Shown: positions 33,481 to 39,381 of the stretch, piece after piece | Layout: every line of letters begins with the position of its first letter | How positions within the stretch are numbered: position 1 is the first letter of the stretch | Assembly (NCBI GenBank): GCA_025800105.1 | Contig: JAOXSG010000100.1 | Location: 1 to 39,381, forward strand | Origin: Cohaesibacter sp. | GTDB taxonomy: Bacteria > Pseudomonadota > Alphaproteobacteria > Rhizobiales > Cohaesibacteraceae | Length of the DNA stretch: 39,381 nucleotides | Reading direction: 5' to 3' | The notes under the pieces: model-generated | What the model was told of the DNA's origin: nothing | Databases searched by the model: none | The model's input: the letters and a program-made list of their open reading frames with translations, nothing else | Program-made: the position numbers and the translations under genes

Positions 33481-33870
33481 TCAAAGCGAAAAGGGGAAAT
33501 TTATTGACCCCATAATAGCGACCAAGAACACTCCGACAACAAATATCATAGAATGAAAGAGCAATCTCATTGGTGTTTTTGCTCCATGTCTCCATTTTTG
33601 TATCGCTTTATGAATCAAGAAAACGGCAATCATGGTTAGAAAGCCAAACCAAGCTATAGCCAAAATGTCTGGAATGTCAGAAGCATCCCATTTGGCCATA
33701 TGAGGGTCCTCCAAACCCGATAAATAGCCAAGAGGGGTCCAAAACAATGTTGCAACAACAAAAATGAAAGCCCCAAAAATGAACATCCCGACATTCATGA
33801 ACAATGAAACAAGAACGAGTGCAAACCATATGCCAGCATGGATCAAATAGCTTTTTGACCACCAGCTCAT
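33481..33870 (-). CDS. Small unknown membrane protein
   Basis: 129 residues from the ATG at 33870; the frame runs further upstream but would overlap the recombinase gene and shows no membrane-protein-like sequence there. Three to four hydrophobic stretches: YLIHAGIWFALVLVSLFMNV, GMFIFGAFIFVVATLFW, ILAIAWFGFLTMIAVFLIHK, LLFHSMIFVVGVFLVAIMGS. The loops contain an acidic GLEDPHMAKWDASDIPD segment. No family recognised. It follows the recombinase by 40 bases in the same direction, so the two could be cotranscribed. Confidence 0.6.
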   Translation of the reverse strand: MSWWSKSYLIHAGIWFALVLVSLFMNVGMFIFGAFIFVVATLFWTPLGYLSGLEDPHMAKWDASDIPDILAIAWFGFLTMIAVFLIHKAIQKWRHGAKTPMRLLFHSMIFVVGVFLVAIMGSINFPFSL

Positions 33871-33910
33871 TTTTCTCGTTTCTCTATCCTTGATATCCAA
33901 CTGCATTGCA

Positions 33911-34516
33911 TCACCACATCTGATCGGCAAGATCGAGTTCTTCCTTGCCGATGGCATTGGCATAGATTGCCGTGGTGGTCATGGAGGCGTGACCCATCCA
34001 TTTTTGCAGCATGTGCAACTGGATCCCTTTGCGAATAGCCTGTATGCCATAACCATGCCGCAAGCCCTTGGCTGTGGCCTGTGCCCCCTCTATGCCTGCC
34101 TCAGCCATCACCTCTTTAATCCAGCGATAACCCGTGGAGCGATAGAGCGGCTTGCTTCGATGGCTCCATAGATAAGCCTCCTGCGCCCTCACAGCATTCC
34201 GTTGCACGGCACGGACCCCATGCACCAGCTCCAAGGCATCGACGAGGGCAGGGGGGATCGGAACTTCCCGAATAACATGCTTGCTGCGCTTCTTCAGACT
34301 GCGAACAGAGATAAGCCGTGCATCAAGCTGCACAGAAGCGGCTGTCAGCTCCAAAGCTTCAGATATGCGACACCCTGTATAGAGTAAGGTCAGGCAAAGG
34401 GTTCTCACGTGCCTATCGGCTTTTTCAGCAGCCTTGATGAAGCGCTCTCGCTCTTCAGAATTGATATAGAGCCGATTGTTGTTTTCATCATAGAGCCGCA
34501 TTTCAGAAACAGCCAT
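33911..34516 (-). CDS. Short tyrosine recombinase
   Basis: 201 residues containing essentially only the catalytic domain. Box I TLLYTGCRISEALEL supplies the first Arg, RSLKKRSKHVIREVPIP the Lys, AKGLRHGYGIQAI the second Arg and His, WMGHASMTTTAIYANA the last His and the nucleophilic Tyr. At the usual first His of box II (H-x-x-R) there is a Lys. The N-terminal core-binding domain of XerC/D or phage integrases is missing or reduced to about 25 residues. Short recombinases of this type are common on alphaproteobacterial plasmids, where they resolve multimers. A repeat-rich region follows upstream (34548-34773). Confidence 0.88.
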   Translation of the reverse strand: MAVSEMRLYDENNNRLYINSEERERFIKAAEKADRHVRTLCLTLLYTGCRISEALELTAASVQLDARLISVRSLKKRSKHVIREVPIPPALVDALELVHGVRAVQRNAVRAQEAYLWSHRSKPLYRSTGYRWIKEVMAEAGIEGAQATAKGLRHGYGIQAIRKGIQLHMLQKWMGHASMTTTAIYANAIGKEELDLADQMW

Positions 34517-34547
34517 ATAAACCCCTTTGCACCATTATTCATAGAAA

Positions 34548-34773
34548 AGTGTTGCACAGAAGACTTCCAATGACCAGAAGAATGCTCTGAATTGCTGACA
34601 ACCCATATGGTGGCCGTGGCCTATGCGCAACACTATTACCAATTCCGTTGCACAGGCGAAAAGCCTGTAACTATATCGCCTTAGTCACAAGCCCATAGTT
34701 TGCATATCTATTTTCACCACTCCTGACAAGTAGTAAAACCGCGCATTTCCTAGTAAAATGCTGAATTGGTAAT
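34548..34773. other. Repeat-rich intergenic region, candidate recombination site
   Basis: 300 bases between the divergent recombinase and outer-membrane protein genes hold no gene. Paired inverted repeats are AGTGTTGC/GCAACACT (34548-34555 with 34627-34634) and ATTACCAATTC/GAATTGGTAAT (34635-34645 with 34763-34773). A hairpin ACAGGC-GAAAA-GCCTGT lies at 34652-34668. GTTGCA recurs at 34551, 34648 and 34777, and TAGTAAAA twice (near 34732 and 34751). This layout suits a site for the adjacent recombinase or a promoter region with operators. Confidence 0.45.
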
Positions 34774-34815
34774 TCTGTTGCATGAAATTCTATAGTAATT
34801 CCATGGAATATTTAA

Positions 34816-35475
34816 ATGAAAAAATCATTTCCTCTTGCCTTGGCTCTTGTGGCTGTTGCAACAGGGGTACATGCCGCCGATTTACCGTCTCTGTCTATTG
34901 GAGAGCGTATTGAGCGGGGCTGGTATGTATCGGGCAGTATCGGTGCTGAAGTCATGACCCTTGATTTTGACGACGCAAGCACTGAAGACACCATTGCCAA
35001 TACATTCTGGGGCATCGGCGGAACAGCCGAAGTCTGTAAAGCCGGCATTGGTAACGTTGACTGGATTGACCTCTGTGCTGGTGGCCACGTCTTTACCAGC
35101 ATCGAAAGCGCTTCTGAAATCATCACAAACAGATTTGGCTCTTTCACCATACAGGAAAGAACGGAAACAGACGTCCTCTCTTACGGTGCCTTCATCAAAG
35201 CCAAAGCGAATATGGGGTCTTTCTCATTTGCCCCTTATGCTGGTGTTCGCAAAATTGAAATCTCTGGCACAACCATAGAAGTGGGTCGCCCTGAAACATT
35301 TAATTTTGATGGTGATTTTAGCGCTGCATTTGGTGGTGCTGAAATGGCCTACAGTTTCCTGAATGATCGGATGGAAATCGGCTTGGGCGGGGAGGCTGGT
35401 CAATCATTTGATAATGATTGGGAGCAAGACCTTACCTATTACAAAGCTGGTACATTCCTGAAGGTCAAATTCTGA
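34816..35475 (+). CDS. Outer-membrane beta-barrel protein (OmpA-like fold)
   Basis: 219 residues. A clear signal peptide MKKSFPLALALVAVATGVHA ends in a VHA-A cleavage site. The mature part alternates hydrophobic and polar residues in strands (WYVSGSIGAEVMTLDF, FWGIGGTAEV, SYGAFIKAKANMG, FAPYAGVRKIEI, YYKAGTFLKVKF) and ends in Phe, as expected for a barrel of about eight strands. Two Cys (EVCKAG and DLCAGG) may form a disulfide. It stands alone, with its own terminator. Function beyond outer-membrane location is unknown. GGAA lies eight bases before the ATG. Confidence 0.8.
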   Translation: MKKSFPLALALVAVATGVHAADLPSLSIGERIERGWYVSGSIGAEVMTLDFDDASTEDTIANTFWGIGGTAEVCKAGIGNVDWIDLCAGGHVFTSIESASEIITNRFGSFTIQERTETDVLSYGAFIKAKANMGSFSFAPYAGVRKIEISGTTIEVGRPETFNFDGDFSAAFGGAEMAYSFLNDRMEIGLGGEAGQSFDNDWEQDLTYYKAGTFLKVKF

Positions 35476-35499
35476 GAGATCTGTCATACAAGAAATGAA

Positions 35500-35522
35500 G
35501 CCGCCCCAACGGGCGGCTTTTT
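35500..35522. terminator. Rho-independent terminator after the outer-membrane protein gene
   Basis: GCCGCCC, loop CAAC, GGGCGGC (35500-35506 with 35511-35517), followed by five Ts; preceded by AA on the other side, so it may also stop the converging metalloprotease transcript. Confidence 0.9.
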
Positions 35523-35559
35523 CTTGGATTAGAATTAAACCATTATATGGCTTTTGAAC

Positions 35560-37002
35560 TTAGGCAATATCGACATAATAGGCGATGCCCTCATAATTAT
35601 AATTTGCCAGTTTGGCGACATCATCTTTTTCGTTCGCATTGGCCGTATAAAAATGAGAGCCCGTTTCAGTGTTATAAAACCGATACAGAGCCGTTTTTTG
35701 ATTGGCGGCAATATCAGACGCATAATAAGACACATTTTCATAGGTCATATGGCTATGATCGCGCAGAACAAGATCCCGTTCTTCCTTGCTTGCCGTATAG
35801 AAATGAGTGCCTGTTTGCTCGTTAAAAAAGCGGAAAACCTCGACTTCATTCTCAACATTGGTCGCAATGCTTTTGCCGCCAAAAACGCGCCCTTCATATT
35901 TCATTTCAGCCAAATTGCTAAGGACCTGATTGCGCTCTGCTGCATTGGCCGTATAAAAATGAGTGCCTGTCGAATTGTTATAAAAGCGATAGACAGCATC
36001 CGTAAAAGAGATGTCTTGAGCAAGAGATGCAATGGCTTGATAATCGATCTGATTTTCTGAGATTTTAAAACCCAAAGTTTCAATATCGACCAGATAATCC
36101 ATATTGGCATGAATGAAAGTCGCATTGTCTGGAGCATTGGCTTTTACTTGATAAAGCCCATTTTCAACCGTGATTGTATAATTGGAAACAGATCCTTCAT
36201 ACAGAGCACGATCATTGCCAGCTCCGCCAACAATGATGTCATTTCCTGCCATGCCTGCAATGATATCATCAAATTTGGTTCCCAAAATAAAATCGTCTGA
36301 ATTGCTTCCTGTTACACTTTGACCAATTCCATCAACGGCTTGTAAAACGATTTTAATCACTCCTGATGTGATTTTCTCAGTTTTGACAGCCTCTTCAAGA
36401 CGATCCAGCAGTCCATATAATTGAGTAACGGCGTCCAAATCCAATTTTTGTGGTGCAATTTTAGGCAAACCGGCTCCTGTGTAAGACATGATTGTATTGT
36501 TGGTATTATCGAATGACGTATGCAGAATATTATCGCCCTCAAAAGGATGCTCAAGTCCTAACGTATGGCCAATTTCATGCAAGGCTGTTTCAAAGCCAAA
36601 ACCACCGGGTTTAAAATTTAAAGACGCTTGTGTATTGAACCATATGTCTCCCCCTTGCTTATGGTAATTGGATGGGAAATATCCATAAGCGCCATAATTG
36701 GCTGTGTCCGTTCCGCTAAAATCATAGGCACCAAAGCGGATCTGTACGTCGTCATTGTCAGCAACTTCAACAAAATCAATGCTGCTATGTGTATCCCAAA
36801 CCTGAACAGCCTGACGAATATGTTCTTTTTGCTCATCTGTTAACTGAATAAAACCGTTTCTTGCTTCATTTTGTTCATAGCTATCAGGACGTCTTTCATT
36901 GAAACTATAGGTAAGAACAACAGGAGTGCCTCTGCCAGTTAGAAAGTTCCAATACAGATTTGAAGAATTGAACAGGGAGGTGTGATCAAAAACGATGGCC
37001 AT
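35560..37002 (-). CDS. M10 (serralysin-like) metalloprotease with RTX segment and three DUF5648-like repeats
   Basis: 480 residues from the ATG at 37002, better spaced to AGGA than the ATG three codons earlier. Residues about 60-210 form the metzincin domain: zinc motif HEIGHTLGLEH, with NTIMSYTG as the Met-turn. A calcium-binding RTX stretch follows (SGNDIIVGGAGNDRALYEG-type turns; GTKFDDIIAGMAGNDIIVGG). The last 150 residues are three DUF5648-like repeats (YRFYNNSTGTHFYTANAAER, FRFFNEQTGTHFYTASKEER, YRFYNTETGSHFYTANANEK), ending YEGIAYYVDIA exactly as in the CAP protein at 1764. There is no signal peptide or propeptide typical of secreted serralysins; export by the type I system is expected for RTX proteases. 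It may process surface proteins or host or biofilm matrix (inference). Confidence 0.88.
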   Translation of the reverse strand: MAIVFDHTSLFNSSNLYWNFLTGRGTPVVLTYSFNERRPDSYEQNEARNGFIQLTDEQKEHIRQAVQVWDTHSSIDFVEVADNDDVQIRFGAYDFSGTDTANYGAYGYFPSNYHKQGGDIWFNTQASLNFKPGGFGFETALHEIGHTLGLEHPFEGDNILHTSFDNTNNTIMSYTGAGLPKIAPQKLDLDAVTQLYGLLDRLEEAVKTEKITSGVIKIVLQAVDGIGQSVTGSNSDDFILGTKFDDIIAGMAGNDIIVGGAGNDRALYEGSVSNYTITVENGLYQVKANAPDNATFIHANMDYLVDIETLGFKISENQIDYQAIASLAQDISFTDAVYRFYNNSTGTHFYTANAAERNQVLSNLAEMKYEGRVFGGKSIATNVENEVEVFRFFNEQTGTHFYTASKEERDLVLRDHSHMTYENVSYYASDIAANQKTALYRFYNTETGSHFYTANANEKDDVAKLANYNYEGIAYYVDIA

Positions 37003-37039
37003 GGGGCTCATATCCTAAATGTTAAAAGCCGAAAAATAG

Positions 37040-37828
37040 CTATTTGCTATGTTGTTCATCATTGATTTGTTTTTCATAAAATTTTGCGATGCGGATAAAA
37101 CGCGAATAAGCATAATTATGAGCGATGATCAGACCCCACCATCCATATAAAAAATAACGTCTTATGAAATAGACTTTAAAGAAAGCAACGGGAAAATCAT
37201 ATAAAAGCCTAAATTTTGATATTTTTCTGTTTCTTGCAAGCATATCATTGACTTGCATATCAGAATATTTGTTCATTTTTTCAATAGAAAACTGAATATT
37301 ACGATGCGATCTATGGTTTATTTTATTCTTTAATACTGAAATTACAGCATCTTTATTTGGTCTAACCGTATCATGAACTGTGGATTCTGAAAATCTTCCT
37401 TTGTTTTTATTATAAAGCCTATATTGCTTATAGCCATAAGCCCATTTGCTTGTTATTTTTTCATGAGGAAAGATATCGACAATATCAACTTCATAAATAT
37501 CAGCTTTTGGACCCTTTGAAAAAATATCTTGTATTTCCTTGGCCAAGGGCTGTGTTATTTCTTCATCTGCATCAATATTCAAAAGCCAAATATTGCGGCA
37601 TTTTTCTTCTGCAAAGCGTTTTTGTTTTCCATAACCATGCCATTCATTATAAAAAATGTTGGCTTTGGTTTCTTTTGCCAAGGCAAGGGTTTGATCTGTA
37701 GATCCTGAATCAACAACAATCACTTCATCAACCCAGTCCTGAACACTGTTAATGGCCGTTATAATTCTGTCTTCTTCATTTTTGCATATAATGAATGCTG
37801 AAATTGGCAATTTGGCATATGTGGTCAT
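37040..37828 (-). CDS. Family 2 glycosyltransferase, WaaE/KdtX-like
   Basis: 262 residues from the ATG at 37828; the frame extends 28 codons further with no ribosome site at either position. Motifs: PISAFIICKNEEDRI, VDEVIVVDSGSTDQT, YNEWHGYGKQKRFAEE and WLLNIDADEEIT (the DAD metal site), then YKQYRLYNKNKGRFSESTVH. This order is that of lipopolysaccharide core beta-glucosyltransferases of the WaaE group. The gene is strikingly AT-rich and uses AAA, ATT, TTT and AAT codons more than its neighbours, which suggests separate acquisition. It lies next to the origin and downstream of nothing on its own strand; the substrate is unproven. Confidence 0.85.
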   Translation of the reverse strand: MTTYAKLPISAFIICKNEEDRIITAINSVQDWVDEVIVVDSGSTDQTLALAKETKANIFYNEWHGYGKQKRFAEEKCRNIWLLNIDADEEITQPLAKEIQDIFSKGPKADIYEVDIVDIFPHEKITSKWAYGYKQYRLYNKNKGRFSESTVHDTVRPNKDAVISVLKNKINHRSHRNIQFSIEKMNKYSDMQVNDMLARNRKISKFRLLYDFPVAFFKVYFIRRYFLYGWWGLIIAHNYAYSRFIRIAKFYEKQINDEQHSK

Positions 37829-38166
37829 TTTATTTGAAACAGCGATGAGATCGTCTGTTTTCCTTTCTAAAAAGCAGTATGACCCACTGAAAAGGGCATA
37901 AGAATGATGCATTGACTAAAGTGAAGACGGATTTCTATTCATGCATCCATATCATTGTGCATCACAGCTTTGATTGTTTGATTCTTTATGCAGGATTTTG
38001 AAGCTTTTCACTAGATAAAAGCGAGTTTTGAGCCATTTTCCCATTGGTTTTTTTGATCACAGATTGGCAAAGGCGTTTCTAAAAAAATATATCTTTTTTC
38101 TTCTACTTCTTCTTCTACTTCGTTGATTTTTTCTGCTTTTTAATCAAAAGCTTATTTTAATAGCCA
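37829..38166. other. AT-rich region upstream of the iterons
   Basis: No gene is evident. The stretch 38080-38160 is pyrimidine/AT-rich with repeated CTTCTACTTCTTCTTCTACT units and runs of T. Such easily melted DNA beside iterons is typical of an initiation site. I see no perfect DnaA box (TTATNCACA). Confidence 0.5.
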
Positions 38167-38373
38167 TAACAGATTGGAGGGAAAGCTTAACAAATTGGGT
38201 GATTCCCCATAACAAATTGGGGGGAAAGCTCAACATATTGGGGGGCTCACAATAACATATTGGGGGGCTTCTATCGGAGCGATAAGAACAATAATAACAA
38301 ATTGGGGGGCTTGTTTTAGGATGCCATAACAAATTGGGGGGCTTGCTTTGATCAACTATAACAGATTGGGGGG
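38167..38373 (+). repeat. Iteron array of the replication origin (eight copies)
   Basis: Eight same-direction copies of TAACAAATTGGGGGG-type units begin at 38167, 38188, 38210, 38231, 38253, 38295, 38327 and 38359. Spacing is 21-22 bases for the first five (two helical turns), then 42, 32 and 32. The position-5 to -6 bases vary (CAGATT, CAAATT, CATATT), and the first two have shorter G-runs. Most are followed by GCTT. The array lies directly ahead of a Rep_3-type gene, so it is the Rep-binding part of the origin. Confidence 0.9.
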
Positions 38374-38452
38374 CTTGTTATAGAAAGGGGCCGATTTTGC
38401 TAAAAAACTCTATGCATTTTCTAAATTATAACATAATGTCCCTGCAAATGTT

Positions 38453-39349
38453 ATGGCTACGGACGATCTTTCACCCCAATTTGTTATAGCTGGTATGAGC
38501 GAACTCACTGAAAAGACCACCTCTTGGAAAACCCTTGATCTAAAACCCTGTCAGGGGGAAATGATCAAACCAAGTGAAACCATTGATATTGTCGGCGTTG
38601 AAGGCTTGACCTTACAAGACCGACGGGTCTGGAATGCTTTGATTGCCAATGCATTCGGCCCTGAAATGCGCGATGAGGATCGGGAATTTACCATCAATCT
38701 GGCCGATATTCGGGCCAATCATAACAGCAATGAGCGTATAGAAGACAATGTCGAACATCTCATGACCACGATCGTGCGATGCCGACAGGCAAATGGTTCG
38801 ATGACCCGGTTTCAATTGCTCGGCGGCAATAATATGGGCGATCCCATGCGTCCGCGTGGGGAAATGACCTATAGTTTTGACAAACGTTTGATTGATGTTT
38901 TGCGAGATTCCGTGTCTTTCGGCAAGCTGGAAATTTCTGTCATGGCAGCTTTTGGCAGCAAATATGCGCTTGCTATGTATGAACATTTTTCGCGCCGGGT
39001 GAATCTGAAAAACAAATGGATGGAAGAATATACGGTTGACGAATTTCGTGAGGTTCTGGGCGTTGGCAAAGGGCAATTGAAGGCCTTTGGCAATTTCAAG
39101 CAAAGAGCCATCACTCCTGCTTTGAAAGAGGTCAACCACTGGGCCCAATTCCAGCTTTCCATTTCCTACAAAAAGCAAGGACAACGGGTTTCCAAAATTA
39201 TTGTCAGCTGGGTCTGGAAAGACAAGGATGGGCGCGCCAAGGCGCGTCAGGAGCTGGAAAAGTCAAAAATTGGTCGAAAAGCGCGTATGTCTGGCATTGA
39301 AGAAACCATTCATATCATGCAATCTGCTCCTACTTTGCCGGAAATCTAG
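38453..39349 (+). CDS. repA: Rep_3-type plasmid replication initiator
   Basis: 298 residues from the ATG at 38453; a second ATG at 38495 (MSELTEKTT) is equally possible, and neither has a good ribosome site. The protein has the twin winged-helix layout of RepE/Pi-like initiators: WH1 around TLQDRRVWNALIANAF and FTINLADIRANHNSNERIED, then YSFDKRLIDVLRDS. WH2 is marked by FGSKYALAMYEHFSRRVNLK, YTVDEFREVLGVGKGQLKAF and NFKQRAITPALKEVNHWAQF. It binds the iterons upstream to open the origin. The last 100 codons are repeated at the window's left edge as a second allele (33 codons visible). A terminator-like hairpin begins five bases after the stop. Confidence 0.92.
   Translation: MATDDLSPQFVIAGMSELTEKTTSWKTLDLKPCQGEMIKPSETIDIVGVEGLTLQDRRVWNALIANAFGPEMRDEDREFTINLADIRANHNSNERIEDNVEHLMTTIVRCRQANGSMTRFQLLGGNNMGDPMRPRGEMTYSFDKRLIDVLRDSVSFGKLEISVMAAFGSKYALAMYEHFSRRVNLKNKWMEEYTVDEFREVLGVGKGQLKAFGNFKQRAITPALKEVNHWAQFQLSISYKKQGQRVSKIIVSWVWKDKDGRAKARQELEKSKIGRKARMSGIEETIHIMQSAPTLPEI
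38472..38486 (-). promoter_or_regulatory. Inverted iteron at the rep start (candidate autorepression operator)
   Basis: CACCCCAATTTGTTA is the iteron TAACAAATTGGGGTG on the opposite strand. Rep_3 initiators commonly repress their own gene through an inverted iteron-like operator. Here it lies 20 bases inside the frame if translation starts at 38453, or in the leader if it starts at 38495. Confidence 0.65.
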
Positions 39350-39353
39350 AGCA

Positions 39354-39381
39354 TTTTGAATAAACACGTCGTTATTCAAAA
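39354..39381 (+). terminator. Hairpin after rep, reaching the window end
   Basis: TTTTGAATAA (39354-39363) pairs perfectly with TTATTCAAAA (39372-39381), loop ACACGTCG. The preceding GAGCA would extend the stem if TGCTC follows beyond the window, as in the related hairpin at 21370-21411. The T-run cannot be seen because the sequence stops here. Confidence 0.55.

Noticed and set aside
38095-38140. CTT-rich microsatellite as a separate feature
   Set aside because: Short and imperfect; better explained as part of the AT/pyrimidine-rich origin region.
38144-38332. 62-codon minus-strand frame across the iterons
   Set aside because: Its repetitive Pro/Tyr-Cys sequence is simply the translation of iteron repeats.
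38167-38373. CRISPR-like array
   Set aside because: Units are short, spaced at about two helical turns with partly uneven gaps, have no unique spacers of constant length, no cas genes, and sit in front of a Rep gene: iterons.
39354-39381. Hairpin telomere of a linear plasmid
   Set aside because: A perfect inverted repeat ends exactly at the window edge, but no protelomerase is present, the left end has no matching palindrome, and the core matches the terminator at 21370.

Overview
The window looks like most or all of a small accessory replicon (a plasmid) of a Gram-negative alphaproteobacterium, probably one living attached to surfaces in water. The grounds are an iteron-controlled Rep_3-type initiator (38453-39349), a ParA plus small-partner partition pair (31220-32256), a short tyrosine recombinase (33911-34516), and a cargo devoted almost wholly to the cell surface. 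That cargo (a dTDP-rhamnose operon, glycosyltransferases and type I secretion of an RTX/S-layer-like protein) resembles the RepA-type 'biofilm plasmids' known from roseobacters. The base composition looks to be in the mid-40s % GC by eye, which is low for roseobacters, so I do not name a genus.

Layout. 1-104 is the 3' end of a second rep allele followed by one iteron. 165-1454 (-) is an outer-membrane beta-barrel. 1764-3035 (+) is a CAP-domain protein ending in three DUF5648-like repeats. 3115-8452 (-) holds three glycosyltransferase genes, including an 818-residue GT2-GT4 double enzyme. 8695-12631 (+) is a small unknown gene followed by rfbC-rfbB-rfbD-rfbA. 12932-15355 is a self-contained S-layer-like unit: promoter, leader of four hairpins, 720-residue RTX protein and strong terminator. 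15386-21690 holds a 168-residue unknown, an XRE regulator, a 551-residue membrane protein with an RTX-like tail, the type I secretion ATPase and adaptor (prtD/hlyD type), and an 84-residue unknown. 21804-22066 is a MITE. 22091-27943 is GT4, an MsbA-like ABC exporter, and a 951-residue protein joining adhesin-like repeats, GT2, methyltransferase and coiled coil. 28011-29461 is a LysE exporter divergent from an ArsR-type regulator. 29507-30943 is ManC. 31087-32256 is the partition locus. 32272-33870 is an acyltransferase and a small membrane protein. 33911-34773 is the recombinase and a candidate recombination site. 34816-35475 is an outer-membrane protein. 35560-37002 (-) is an M10 metalloprotease with RTX and DUF5648-like repeats. 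37040-37828 (-) is a WaaE-like glycosyltransferase. 37829-39381 is the origin and rep.

How it may work together (inference). RfbABCD makes dTDP-L-rhamnose and ManC makes GDP-mannose. Six glycosyltransferases build a rhamnose/mannose-containing glycan, the acyltransferase and the fused methyltransferase decorate or cap it, and the MsbA-like exporter moves a lipid-linked form. The type I exporter secretes the S-layer-like protein, and probably the CAP protein and the M10 protease, which lack signal peptides. No outer-membrane TolC partner, initiating sugar-phosphate transferase, or Wzx/Wzy/Wzm is visible, so the chromosome must supply them. Two protein-level links stand out: the S-layer-like protein shares its N-terminal repeat with the GT-methyltransferase, and the CAP protein and metalloprotease share their whole C-terminal repeat module.
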